Positions 1 through 8,327 of a stretch of 64,000 nucleotides of DNA are shown one piece after another. The stretch covers positions 1 through 64,000 of the forward strand of contig JADDKJ010000009.1 of NCBI GenBank assembly GCA_033717875.1. Reading direction: 5' to 3'. Each line of letters begins with the position of its first letter. Position 1 is the stretch's first letter. Both the position numbers and the translations under genes were made by a program. Source of the stretch: SBBG01 sp033717875 (GTDB lineage: Bacteria; Pseudomonadota; Gammaproteobacteria; Ga0077554; Ga007554). The notes under the pieces were generated by a model. The model was given only the letters and a program-made list of their open reading frames with translations. It was not told the origin of the DNA and ran no database searches.

Positions 1-41
1 GTCGTCTTGCGATACCGTTCAAAGGATGTTTCGGCGAAGGT

Positions 42-1187
42 TTGTTGGCGCATCTGTTGCTCTCCGTGCGTGATCAAATAATGATGTGCGTATTATCGCA
101 AAAATTGGGAATAAATCAGAGATTCCTTAACGAGGTTCGCGCTTGGGTTGCTGAATTGGCGGCCACGGACTCGATCCGCGTGGAGTGGCAGGAGCTTCGA
201 CACCGCGTCCAGGGAACACAGAAACTGCCGGCCAGCGTGTGGGTCGAGACGATTGAGGATGCGTTGACCTGGCTGGGCAAGCGCCGAGATTGGGATCGCT
301 TCTTGGCAGAGGTATCCGCGGCCCGGCAAACGCACTCCGACTTGCTGCCTTGGTTGGAAAAGCGTCCCCTACAGGCGCTGGAACTGGCCGCCGAATGGCC
401 CCGATTGCTGGCCGTGGTTACTTGGCTTGTCGAGCACCCGCGCCCGGGCATTTACTTGCGGCAGGTGGACTTGCCGGGTGTGCACAGCAAATTCATCGAA
501 GCCCATCGCAGCGTACTGGCCGAGTTGCTCGATCTGACATTGCCTGGAGATGCAGTGGACATCAGCAAAACCGGTATCAGCCAGTTTTCTGCCCGATATG
601 GCTTTTTGGAGAAGCCGACGCGCATTCGCTTCCGTGTGCTTGATTCTGCGATTCGGGTCGTGCCCAGCTCGGCATGCCCCGACGTGACATTGGATGCCGA
701 TAGCTTTGGTCGCTTGGATATCGCCGTGAAGCGTGTCTTCATTACCGAGAACGAGACCAACTTCCTGGCATTTCCGCCGGTGCGTAATACCATCGTGATT
801 TTTGGCGCGGGTTACGGTTGGGATGCACTGGCACGCTGTCATTGGCTGAAGAACTGCTCAATCCATTACTGGGGTGATATCGACACCCATGGCTTTGGCA
901 TTCTGGACCAACTGCGGGGCCACTTTGATCATGTGGATTCGTTCTTGATGGACAGAGCAACCCTCGATGCGCACGCCCCCGTATGGGGAAGCGAGGACAA
1001 GCCCCTACGGGTGGACTTGCACCGGTTGACGCCTGAGGAGAGAGCCCTCTACGACGATCTGCGCGACAACCGCATTCAGGTTGGGCTGCGGCTTGAGCAG
1101 GAACACATCGGCTTCAGCTGGCTGGCTCATCGCCTTGAACAGCTCCTTGACGGCACCACCGCATCCCATTCAGGCACCTTGCCATAA
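42..1187 (+). CDS. jetD: Wadjet anti-plasmid system protein JetD-like (left-edge gene)
   Basis: JetD is the Toprim-like nuclease of the Wadjet (JetABCD) system, which cleaves plasmid DNA extruded by the SMC-like JetABC complex. Seen: the DUF3322-type N-terminal block (EVRAWV, then VEWQELRHRV and LPASVWVET) and a C-terminal DUF2220/Toprim-like region with the acidic motif ITENETNFLAFP followed by YWGDIDTHGFGIL, which supply the Glu and Asp-x-Asp expected at the active site. The family is usually near 380-400 aa. The listed start is TTG, but the frame stays open to base 3, so the true start may lie left of the window. The first 35 or so residues do not look like the usual JetD start; recombination or a frameshift there is possible. 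jetA-C would be expected upstream, outside the window. Confidence 0.75.
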   Translation: MLAHLLLSVRDQIMMCVLSQKLGINQRFLNEVRAWVAELAATDSIRVEWQELRHRVQGTQKLPASVWVETIEDALTWLGKRRDWDRFLAEVSAARQTHSDLLPWLEKRPLQALELAAEWPRLLAVVTWLVEHPRPGIYLRQVDLPGVHSKFIEAHRSVLAELLDLTLPGDAVDISKTGISQFSARYGFLEKPTRIRFRVLDSAIRVVPSSACPDVTLDADSFGRLDIAVKRVFITENETNFLAFPPVRNTIVIFGAGYGWDALARCHWLKNCSIHYWGDIDTHGFGILDQLRGHFDHVDSFLMDRATLDAHAPVWGSEDKPLRVDLHRLTPEERALYDDLRDNRIQVGLRLEQEHIGFSWLAHRLEQLLDGTTASHSGTLP

Positions 1188-1213
1188 GACTATAAAAAGA
1201 CTATATTTAGTCT
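1179..1213 (+). promoter_or_regulatory. Promoter and autoregulatory operator of the Phd/ParE module
   Basis: A sigma70-like promoter is visible: TTGCCA at 1179-1184, a 17-bp spacer, and TATATT at 1202-1207. The -10 lies inside a perfect palindrome, AGACTATATTTAGTCT (1198-1213), and an extra half-site AGACTATA sits at 1187-1194. Phd/YefM antitoxins repress their own operons by binding such palindromes over the -10, so this is the likely autoregulation site. It begins within the last codons of jetD. Confidence 0.7.
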
Positions 1214-1235
1214 TTCTCAAATCTGGAGAGCGGCA

Positions 1236-1511
1236 ATGCGTTACTCATCTCAAGTCAAGCCGATCAGCTACCTCAAAGCCAACGCTGCCGAGGTTCTGAC
1301 ACACCTCGCTGAACAGCGTGAGCCCATGGTCATCACCCAAAACGGTGAGGCCAAGGCCGTCCTGCAGGACGTAGTCTCGTTCGAAGAGACGCAAGAAACA
1401 CTGGCCTTGCTGAAAATCCTCGCCCTGGGCAACCAGGATGTGGCCGCTGGCAAGGTTAAACCCGTGGCCGATGTTGTCGCCCGTCTACGCGCCAAGCGAG
1501 CCACGGTCTGA
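1236..1511 (+). CDS. Phd/YefM-family antitoxin
   Basis: A 91-aa protein with the Phd/YefM fold signature: VKPISYLKANAAEVLTHLAEQ, reduced here to its key residues ISYLKAN near position 9 and EPMVITQNGEAKAV at 30-43. The N-terminal half binds DNA for autorepression; the C-terminal tail neutralises the toxin. The ATG has a good Shine-Dalgarno (GGAGAG, 6 nt upstream). Its TGA overlaps the toxin ATG by one base, so the two are translationally coupled. The palindromic promoter directly upstream fits autoregulation. Confidence 0.88.
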   Translation: MRYSSQVKPISYLKANAAEVLTHLAEQREPMVITQNGEAKAVLQDVVSFEETQETLALLKILALGNQDVAAGKVKPVADVVARLRAKRATV

Positions 1512-1852
1512 TGGCAGGCGCGCCTGCCAGGTTCGAAGTTCTGCTCACCGAGGGTGCGGAGCAGGACTTGGAGCCCATCCACGACTACATCTCCGAGTTC
1601 GACTGCGTGGCCAACGCCAACTACGTGTTGGATGAGTTGATGGAGGTTGTGGAGAGCTTGTCGAAATTCCCGGAGCGTGGCAGCTACCCGAAGGAACTGG
1701 TCGGCCTCGGCATCAAAGAGTACCGCCAGACTTTCTTCAAGCCGTACCGTGTGATCTACCGCATCACAGGCAGCCAAGCCATCATCTACCTGATTGCTGA
1801 CGGGCGCCGTGATATGCAGTCAGTGTTGGCGAGAAGGCTGCTGGGCGCATAG
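1511..1852 (+). CDS. RelE/ParE-family toxin
   Basis: A 113-aa ParE/RelE superfamily toxin partnered with the preceding Phd antitoxin. Seen: LTEGAEQDLEPIHDYI near the N-terminus, SKFPERGSYPKEL in the middle, and the C-terminal strand YRVIYRITGSQAIIYLIADGRRD typical of the fold. RelE members cleave ribosome-bound mRNA and ParE members poison gyrase; the sequence does not decide between them. The pair follows jetD directly, a common arrangement in defence neighbourhoods. Confidence 0.87.
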   Translation: MAGAPARFEVLLTEGAEQDLEPIHDYISEFDCVANANYVLDELMEVVESLSKFPERGSYPKELVGLGIKEYRQTFFKPYRVIYRITGSQAIIYLIADGRRDMQSVLARRLLGA

Positions 1853-1907
1853 ACCATCTGCCAGTACTGGCTACAATTCGCAAGGCTTTGAACCAGTGCT
1901 CACCAGT

Positions 1908-1924
1908 CCGGCGAGCCGGTTTTT
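1908..1924 (+). terminator. Possible terminator after the toxin gene
   Basis: The short GC palindrome CCGGCGAGCCGG is followed by five T residues about 55 nt after the toxin stop. The stem is only four to five base pairs, so the call is weak. Confidence 0.35.
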
Positions 1925-1977
1925 CGGGCGACAACCATACGCCACCAATAACCATCCAAAACAGTATAGCAACATCC

Positions 1978-2005
1978 AAAAAACCCGCCTGAGTGCGGGT
2001 TTTTT
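1978..2005. terminator. Bidirectional intrinsic terminator
   Basis: AAAAAACCCGC, a six-base loop, then GCGGGTTTTTT form a stem with an A-tract on one side and a T-tract on the other. This can end transcription from the toxin-antitoxin operon (plus strand) and from rimI (minus strand), which converge here. Confidence 0.75.
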
Positions 2006-2189
2006 ATTTCGGGAAGCTTTGAATAATTCCATCCTGGAATTCTCAGCGCAAGGCACTTCCATGCGCCGCGCGGAAGTGCTAATAAATCAGTGGTTCCTTT
2101 GATTGCGTTCGCGAAGCGAACCACAATCTGAACCGGTTGTTGGACGAAGCCCTGTGTTGGATGATGAAGAAGTGGTCACACGACGCACC

Positions 2190-2657
2190 CTACAAATGCC
2201 GCGCCAGGATCAGGGCATCCTCTCTGCCTCCGTCGGCCGGATAATAACCTTTGCGCACACTCAATTCGTTGAATCCCGCCGACAGGTAGAGATTGATCGC
2301 GGCTTGGTTGGAGGGGCGCACTTCGAGGAACACGATCTGTACGCGGATGCGGCGGGACTGGTCGATGAGATGTTCCAGCATCATGCGTCCCAGGCCCTGC
2401 CCGCGCGATTCGGGTTTGACGCAGAGATTCAGGATGTGGGCCTCCCCTGCCCCGGCCATCATGATACCGTAGCCGTGGATTTCACCCTTGTGTTCGATGA
2501 TCCAGCAACCGTAACCGACACGCAGGCAGTCGCGGAATATGCCCTCGCTCCAGGGAAAGGGATAGGCGCGGCGCTCGATCGCCATGACATCGTTCACATC
2601 CGCGGCCGTCATCCGCCTGATGTGGATGGTATCGGGTTGGTCCGCCGTTGAACTCAT
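2190..2657 (-). CDS. rimI: Ribosomal protein alanine N-acetyltransferase RimI
   Basis: GNAT acetyltransferase of about 155 aa that acetylates the N-terminal alanine of ribosomal protein S18. Seen: IRRMTAADVNDVMAIERRAY at the start of the fold and the acetyl-CoA loop CVKPESRGQGLGRMML near the middle, then LEVRPSNQAAINLYLSAGF. The ATG at 2657 overlaps the stop of the upstream uracil-DNA glycosylase gene (ATGA), which fixes the start and implies coupled translation. It is the last gene of the leuA-udg-rimI run. Confidence 0.9.
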   Translation of the reverse strand: MSSTADQPDTIHIRRMTAADVNDVMAIERRAYPFPWSEGIFRDCLRVGYGCWIIEHKGEIHGYGIMMAGAGEAHILNLCVKPESRGQGLGRMMLEHLIDQSRRIRVQIVFLEVRPSNQAAINLYLSAGFNELSVRKGYYPADGGREDALILARHL

Positions 2658-3400
2658 CGGCCAGGGATGGATTCGGAAAAAATCCTGTGGGCGAATTGCA
2701 GGTCCGCCCACGCCTTGCGCTTTTCCTTGGGTGATCGCAGCAGATAGGCGGGATGATAGGTTGCGACGACCGGGATATCCGTATCGGCATAATTGAATCG
2801 CCGGCCGCGCAGCGCGCTCATGGGTTGGTCCGTCTTGAGCAGGTGATGCGTGGCGATCCGGCCCACGGCAAGAATGATGCTGGGCTGGATCAGGTCAATC
2901 TGGCGCCGAAGGTACGGCGCGCAGGCTGCGGCCTCCTCGGGCAACGGGTCACGGTTGTTGGGCGGACGGCATTTGACGATGTTGGCGATATACACCTGCT
3001 CGCGTTTCAGGCCGATGGCGAGCAGCATGGCGTTGAGCAGCTTGCCGGCACGGCCGACGAACGGTTCGCCCTGGCGGTCCTCGTCGGCGCCCGGCGCCTC
3101 GCCGATGATCATCCACCGGGCGGCAGGGTCGCCGACGCCGAATACCGTCTGGGTGCGCCCCTTGTGCAGCGCGCAGCGCGTGCAGCCCGCCACGCGCGCT
3201 TGCAGCTCGTTCCAGTCGAGCAGAGCCACGTCCCCCTGCGCAGCGGGCTCCCCGGCACAAATACCCTCTGTCCCTCCCGCTACGGGAGGGACAGAGACGG
3301 GTTCCGGCACGATGACAGGGGGCACGCGGCGCTGCCAAACCTGGATACCCATGGCGTCCAGGCAGACCAACCTCTTTTTCGCGCCGCTCGCCACCGCCAC
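2654..3400 (-). CDS. udg: Type-4 uracil-DNA glycosylase (Fe-S)
   Basis: Removes uracil from DNA at the start of base-excision repair. Family-4 UDG motifs are visible: GEAPGADEDRQGEPFVGRAG (motif A and the following loop) and a late HPAYLLR motif. Cysteines for the 4Fe-4S cluster occur at CTRCALH, KCRPPN and AAACAPYL. The N-terminal 50 or so residues before the domain are Pro/Val-rich and poorly conserved. The start is GTG at 3400 with a weak ribosome-binding site; an ATG 16 codons later (3352) is an alternative. It lies 7 nt after leuA and overlaps rimI. Confidence 0.9.
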   Translation of the reverse strand: MAVASGAKKRLVCLDAMGIQVWQRRVPPVIVPEPVSVPPVAGGTEGICAGEPAAQGDVALLDWNELQARVAGCTRCALHKGRTQTVFGVGDPAARWMIIGEAPGADEDRQGEPFVGRAGKLLNAMLLAIGLKREQVYIANIVKCRPPNNRDPLPEEAAACAPYLRRQIDLIQPSIILAVGRIATHHLLKTDQPMSALRGRRFNYADTDIPVVATYHPAYLLRSPKEKRKAWADLQFAHRIFSESIPGR

Positions 3401-3407
3401 TTGCCAC

Positions 3408-4943
3408 TTACAATTGCGGATGCGCGCGCTCGGCGGGCGCGAGGATTTTGTTCAGGCCGTTGATGTACGCCTTGGCCGAGGCGATCACGATGTCGGTATC
3501 CGCCCCTTGGCCATTGACGATACGGCCGCCCTTCTCCACGCGCACCGTGACTTCGCCTTGTGAATCCGTGCCGCTGGTGATGCTGTTCACCGAGTAGAGC
3601 ATCAGATTCGTGCCGCTTTGCACAAGCGACTCGATCGCCTTGAACGTAGCGTCGACCGGGCCATCGCCTTGCGCCGCGCCCTGTTGTTCCGTGCCATCGA
3701 TCCACAGCGTCACGGCGGCGCTTGGCATCTCGCCCGTCTCCGAGCACACCTTGAGATAGACCAGTTTGACGCGCTCGTTTTCGGCGATGAAGCTTTCGTC
3801 GCTGACCAGCGCCTGAAGGTCTTCGTCATAGATCTCGTGCTTCTTGTCGGCCAAGTCCTTGAAGCGGGCGAAGGCCGCGTTCAATTCCTCGTCCGAAGCG
3901 AAGCTGATGCCGATCTCCTGCAAGCGCGTGCGGAAGGCATTGCGCCCCGAATGCTTGCCAAGCACCATGCGATTGGCGGTCCAGCCGACATCCTGAGCGC
4001 GCATGATTTCGTAGGTCTCGCGGCTCTTGAGCACGCCGTCCTGATGAATGCCGGACTCGTGGGCGAAGGCGTTGGCGCCGACGATGGCCTTGTTCGGCTG
4101 CACGGCAAAGCCGGTGATGCTGGACACGAGGCGCGAACACGGCACGATCTGGGTGGTGTCGAGATCCACATGACAGGGAAAGATGTCCTGGCGCGTGCGC
4201 ACCGCCATTACGATCTCTTCCAGCGCGGCATTGCCGGCGCGCTCGCCCAGGCCGTTGATGGTGCACTCCACCTGCCGCGCACCGTTCAATACCGCCGAAA
4301 GCGAGTTGGCCACCGCAAGGCCGAGGTCGTTGTGACAATGCACGGAAAACACCGCCTTGCCGGCATTGGGCACGCGTTCAAGGAGGGTGCGAATCAAGTT
4401 GCCGAACTGGTGCGGCACGTTGTAACCCACGGTATCGGGAATGTTCACGGTGCGCGCGCCGGCATCGATCACCGCCTCGATCACCCGGCAGAGAAAGTCG
4501 ATTTCCGAACGGCCGGCATCTTCCGGGGAAAACTCCACGTCATCGGTGTATTGGCGGGCGCGCTTGACCGCCTTCACCGCCTGCTCGACCACTTGATCGG
4601 GCTCCATGCGCAACTTCATTTTCATGTGGATCGGCGAGGTGGCGATGAAGGTGTGGATGCGCGCCGCATTGGCGCCGCGCAAGGCGGCGCCGGCGCTGTC
4701 GATATCCTTGTCCAGCGCCCGCGCCAAGCCACAGATCCGGCTGTCCTTGACGACGTTCGCCACCGCCTGCACCGCCTCGAAATCGCCGGGGCTGGCGACG
4801 GGAAAGCCGGCCTCGATCACATCCACCCGCATGCGCTCCAGGGCCTTGGCGATGCGCACCTTCTCCTCCTTGGTCATCGACGCGCCAGGGCTCTGCTCGC
4901 CGTCACGCAAAGTGGTATCGAAAATAATCAATTTGTCGCTCAT
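3408..4943 (-). CDS. leuA: 2-isopropylmalate synthase
   Basis: First committed step of leucine synthesis: condenses acetyl-CoA with 2-ketoisovalerate. Seen: FDTTLRDGEQSPG at the N-terminus (catalytic/metal motif), the metal-binding HCHNDLG, and a C-terminal allosteric region from about residue 390 (LVYLKVCSETGEMPSAAVTL) that binds leucine. Length of 511 aa is normal. The start at 4943 is preferred over an ATG four codons upstream because GGAG lies 6 nt before it. Confidence 0.96.
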   Translation of the reverse strand: MSDKLIIFDTTLRDGEQSPGASMTKEEKVRIAKALERMRVDVIEAGFPVASPGDFEAVQAVANVVKDSRICGLARALDKDIDSAGAALRGANAARIHTFIATSPIHMKMKLRMEPDQVVEQAVKAVKRARQYTDDVEFSPEDAGRSEIDFLCRVIEAVIDAGARTVNIPDTVGYNVPHQFGNLIRTLLERVPNAGKAVFSVHCHNDLGLAVANSLSAVLNGARQVECTINGLGERAGNAALEEIVMAVRTRQDIFPCHVDLDTTQIVPCSRLVSSITGFAVQPNKAIVGANAFAHESGIHQDGVLKSRETYEIMRAQDVGWTANRMVLGKHSGRNAFRTRLQEIGISFASDEELNAAFARFKDLADKKHEIYDEDLQALVSDESFIAENERVKLVYLKVCSETGEMPSAAVTLWIDGTEQQGAAQGDGPVDATFKAIESLVQSGTNLMLYSVNSITSGTDSQGEVTVRVEKGGRIVNGQGADTDIVIASAKAYINGLNKILAPAERAHPQL

Positions 4944-5256
4944 GATGTACTCCAATTTTGAGTGTCATGTTACTTGAACACCCCAGGCGCCAGCAACGCT
5001 TGCAAGCGTATCGACCGTATCGGACGGCGCGGGGAACTTTATGAGTTGGTTGGCTCGCCGGGGGATCCGGGAGAGCCCAAAGAGATCGTCGCCTGCCTTA
5101 CGGCAGCAGCAGTCGCAGGTGTGATAGCGGGAGAAAGGATGAATAAGGGCGTGACATCGCGCCGCAGATGGCGGCAGCGATGGATGAATCGCGGTAATCG
5201 TGAGTGTAGGCTGATGGCATGTTCATTACCCTACTACAAACCTGGAACAAAAACAA
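4944..5256. other. Intergenic region upstream of leuA
   Basis: This 313-bp gap lies between the leuA start and the pyrD stop, both on the minus strand. It should hold the leuA promoter, but no convincing -35/-10 pair, leucine-rich leader peptide, T-box or attenuator hairpin was found. A 110-codon plus-strand reading frame crosses it but has no recognisable family and no good ribosome-binding site. Confidence 0.4.
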
Positions 5257-6342
5257 TCACGCCTCGGCCCCGATCACTTCCCCGACATTCCTAACCCCCT
5301 CCCGCCGCAGCAGTTCGAGCAATTCCACCTTGACCTTTCTCGCCACGACCGGGCCTTCGTAAATGAAGGAGGTATAAAGCTGTACCAGACTGGCCCCGGC
5401 GCGTAGCTTGTCGTAGGCATCCTGGCCGCTGGCGATGCCGCCGACGCCGATGATGGGCACGTCCTTGCCGGTGATGCGATAGAGGATACGGATGATATCG
5501 GTGCTGCGCGCGCGCAACGGCGCGCCGCTCAATCCACCGGCTTCACCGCTGGGCTGGCTGAGGCCGTCGCGGCTGAGTGTGGTGTTGGTGGCGATCAGGC
5601 CGTCGATGTCCGGCCCCAGCGCAAGATGCGCGATGGCCTCGAGGTCTTCCCGCGCCAGGTCAGGGGCGATCTTGAGCAGGCAGGGCAATGGCGTGCGATG
5701 GTGTTGCGCGGCAAGGCGGCGGTTGGCGGCCTGCACCTCGGCCATCAGCGCGCCCAGGTAATCCGCTCCCTGCAACAGGCGCAGCCCCGGGGTATTGGGT
5801 GAACTGACGTTGATCACGCAATAATCGCCGTAAGGAAAAAGTTTCTCCAGCGCGGCGACATAGTCGGCGGCGGCGTCTTCCAGGGCGGTGTCCTTGTTCT
5901 TGCCGAGATTGATGCCGATGGGAACGGCCTGTTTGCCCAGGGTTGCCATGCGCGCCGCCACCGCATCGGCACCCTCGTTGGGAAAACCCATGCGGTTGAT
6001 CACGGCCCGGTCGGCGGGCAAACGGAAGATGCGCGGCTTGGGGTTGCCTGGCTGGGCGCGCGGAGTCACGGTGCCGATTTCGATGAAGCCAAAACCCAGC
6101 GCCGTCAGGCCGGGCATGGCGCGGGCGTTCTTGTCGAAGCCGGCCGCCATGCCCACTGGATTGGAAAAGCGCAGTCCCCACAGCGTCTGGACGAGCAAGG
6201 GATCTTCCAGATAATAAATGGACTTGGCGATATCGCGGGTGACACGGCAACGGCCGGTTTTCTCCATCCAGCCGATGGCGAGGTCGTGGGCCTGCTCTGG
6301 ATCGAAGCGAAAGAAGGCGGGTTTTATGAGTTCGTAGAACAT
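5257..6342 (-). CDS. pyrD: Dihydroorotate dehydrogenase (quinone), class 2
   Basis: Oxidises dihydroorotate to orotate in pyrimidine synthesis, passing electrons to membrane quinone. Seen: an N-terminal amphipathic segment typical of class 2 enzymes, FSNPVGMAAGFDKNARA (FMN site), NRMGFPNEGAD, the catalytic-serine motif VNVSSPNTPGLR, and PIIGVGGIASGQDAYDKLRAG near the C-terminus. Length 361 aa is slightly above average. hemH lies 9 nt upstream on the same strand, so co-transcription is likely. Confidence 0.95.
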   Translation of the reverse strand: MFYELIKPAFFRFDPEQAHDLAIGWMEKTGRCRVTRDIAKSIYYLEDPLLVQTLWGLRFSNPVGMAAGFDKNARAMPGLTALGFGFIEIGTVTPRAQPGNPKPRIFRLPADRAVINRMGFPNEGADAVAARMATLGKQAVPIGINLGKNKDTALEDAAADYVAALEKLFPYGDYCVINVSSPNTPGLRLLQGADYLGALMAEVQAANRRLAAQHHRTPLPCLLKIAPDLAREDLEAIAHLALGPDIDGLIATNTTLSRDGLSQPSGEAGGLSGAPLRARSTDIIRILYRITGKDVPIIGVGGIASGQDAYDKLRAGASLVQLYTSFIYEGPVVARKVKVELLELLRREGVRNVGEVIGAEA

Positions 6343-6351
6343 GGTCTTTGG

Positions 6352-7464
6352 CTACCGTTGCGCCCCCATCGCCAGCGCGCGGCGGCGGCTCGCCTCGGCC
6401 TCGATGGCCTGCTGCGCCGCATTCCAGGCGGGATTGGTCTCCACCCAGCCCTGCGTATGCCTCATCACCAGCGCGGCGAGCGCCTGAATGTGATCGGGGC
6501 GGTCGTTGAGCGCCGGGATATAGCGATATTTCTCCCCGCCGGCCTCAAGGAAAATGCCGCGATTGAGCATGGCGATCTCTTCCAGGGTTTCCAGGCAATC
6601 GGCGGAAAAACCGGGACACACCACATCCACGCTCTTCACGCCCTCCTTGCCCCAGGCTTCCAGCGTTTTGTCGGTGTACGGCTTCAGCCACTCCGCCTTG
6701 CCAAGACGCGACTGGAACGTCACCTGCCAGCGCTCCGCCGGCAATTGAAGCTGCTCGGCCACCAGGCGCGCTGTTTTCTGGCACTCGCAAAAATACGGGT
6801 CACCCGCCAGAAAACTGCGTTTGGGAATGCCATGAAAGGAAAACAGCAACCGCTCGGCCTGACCGTGCGCGGCCCAGCTCTCGCGGATGCTGGCGGCCAG
6901 AGCGGCGATGTAGAGGGGATCATCTTGATAATGCTGAACCATGCGCAGCTCGGGCACCCAGCGCCAGGTCTTCAGCTCATCGGCCACGGCATCGAAGGTC
7001 GAGGCGGTGGTCGCCGCGGCGTATTGCGGATAGAGCGGCAGCACCAGAATGCGGCGCGCATGGGCTTTGCGCAGTTCATGTAGCGCATCGGCGATCGAAG
7101 GATTGCCATAGCGCATCCCCAGCACCACTTTCACCGGCCCGCTGAATTGCTGCTCCAGCGCCGCTTGCAAGGCCGCCGCCTGCCGGCGCGAAATGGCCAG
7201 CAACGGAGAACCTTCATCGGTCCAGATGCTTTGATAGGCATGCGCGGAGCGCTTGGGGCGAAAAGGCAGGATCACGCCGTGCAGGATCAGCCACCAGACT
7301 GGACGCGGGATCTCGACGATGCGCGGGTCCCACAGAAACTCGGCCAGATAGCGGCGCAGCGCCGGCGTGGTAGGCGCATCGGGGGTACCGAGATTGGTCA
7401 CCAATAGGCCGGTGACCGATGGCGTGCCATGGTGATAGTCCGCCTCGCCTTGGTAAGCAGTCAT
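6352..7464 (-). CDS. hemH: Ferrochelatase
   Basis: Inserts Fe2+ into protoporphyrin IX, the last step of haem synthesis. Seen: LLVTNLGTPDAPTTPALRRY at the N-terminus, the catalytic-histidine motif LLFSFHGIPKR, and CPGFSADCLETLEEI in the C-terminal part. 370 aa, normal length. It stands divergent from rsmE, sharing the 120-bp intergenic region. Confidence 0.95.
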   Translation of the reverse strand: MTAYQGEADYHHGTPSVTGLLVTNLGTPDAPTTPALRRYLAEFLWDPRIVEIPRPVWWLILHGVILPFRPKRSAHAYQSIWTDEGSPLLAISRRQAAALQAALEQQFSGPVKVVLGMRYGNPSIADALHELRKAHARRILVLPLYPQYAAATTASTFDAVADELKTWRWVPELRMVQHYQDDPLYIAALAASIRESWAAHGQAERLLFSFHGIPKRSFLAGDPYFCECQKTARLVAEQLQLPAERWQVTFQSRLGKAEWLKPYTDKTLEAWGKEGVKSVDVVCPGFSADCLETLEEIAMLNRGIFLEAGGEKYRYIPALNDRPDHIQALAALVMRHTQGWVETNPAWNAAQQAIEAEASRRRALAMGAQR

Positions 7465-7527
7465 TCAATACCTCTTGATGGGAAGTTTTTTCTTTGATAG
7501 TGAGGGCAGAGTATACCCGCTAGCCGC

Positions 7528-7554
7528 TTGCGGGGAAAAAGAAAAAGATATAAT
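7528..7554 (+). promoter_or_regulatory. Candidate sigma70 promoter for rsmE
   Basis: A perfect TATAAT at 7549-7554 lies 31 nt before the rsmE ATG. TTGCGG at 7528-7533 could be the -35, although the 15-bp spacer is short. Confidence 0.4.
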
Positions 7555-7585
7555 CCTGAAAACCCTATCCTCATCTTTCCAACAC

Positions 7586-8320
7586 ATGCGCATTCCCCGA
7601 ACCTATCTGCCCGTCCCGCTCACCACCGGCGCCACCGTCGCGCTGGACGAAAACGCCGTCAACCACCTCCTCCGCGTGTTGCGGCTCAAGGCCGGTGCGC
7701 CGCTGATTCTGTTCAACGGCCAGGGGGGCGAATACCGCGCCGTGCTGCAAACGGCGGACAAGAAAGGCGGCACGGCGGTGATTGGAGAATACCTCGCCCG
7801 TGACGCCGAATCACCGCTGCATATCACCCTGGCGCAGGGCATTTCACGCGGTGAGCGCATGGATTATACCTTGCAGAAGGCTGTCGAACTGGGCGTTGCG
7901 CGCATCGTGCCGCTGATCACCGAACGCTGCGAGGTGCGCCTGGAAGGTGAGCGTCTGAGCAAACGCCTGCAACACTGGCAGGCGGTCGCGTCCAGTGCCT
8001 GCGAACAGTGCGGCCGTAACCGCGTGCCGCACGTGGCGCAGACCCGCTCTCTCGATGACTGGCTGGTACAGCCGCACGACGGCCTGCGCCTGGTGCTGGA
8101 CCCGCTCGCGGCGCAGACACTCACGCAACTCATCAAGCCGGAAGACCGGCGGATCACCCTGCTGATCGGCCCGGAAGGCGGCCTGAGTGATGCTGAGATC
8201 CAGCGTGCCCAACAAGCGGGATATGCCGGAATACGCCTCGGCCCCCGCATCCTGCGCACCGAAACGGCGGCGGTGACGGCACTGTCGGCGTTGCAGGTGT
8301 TGTGGGGGGATTTGGGGTAA
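7586..8320 (+). CDS. rsmE: 16S rRNA m3U1498 methyltransferase RsmE
   Basis: SPOUT-class enzyme methylating U1498 of 16S rRNA. Seen: MRIPRTYL at the N-terminus (PUA-like domain), ISRGERMDYTLQKAVELGV, the SAM-knot motifs LLIGPEGGLSDAEI and LGPRILRTETAAVTALS. The start at 7586 is chosen over an upstream in-frame ATG at 7475 because homology begins here and the TATAAT promoter lies between the two. 244 aa is the usual size. Confidence 0.94.
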   Translation: MRIPRTYLPVPLTTGATVALDENAVNHLLRVLRLKAGAPLILFNGQGGEYRAVLQTADKKGGTAVIGEYLARDAESPLHITLAQGISRGERMDYTLQKAVELGVARIVPLITERCEVRLEGERLSKRLQHWQAVASSACEQCGRNRVPHVAQTRSLDDWLVQPHDGLRLVLDPLAAQTLTQLIKPEDRRITLLIGPEGGLSDAEIQRAQQAGYAGIRLGPRILRTETAAVTALSALQVLWGDLG

Positions 8321-8327
8321 AGGCGGG

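Noticed and set aside
1853..2110. Possible tRNA or attachment site at the edge of the jetD/TA region
   Set aside because: No cloverleaf or GGTTCGAATCC-type T-arm could be found; only terminator hairpins are present.
4962..5294. 110-codon plus-strand frame upstream of leuA
   Set aside because: No family resemblance, poor initiation context, and it runs into pyrD on the other strand.
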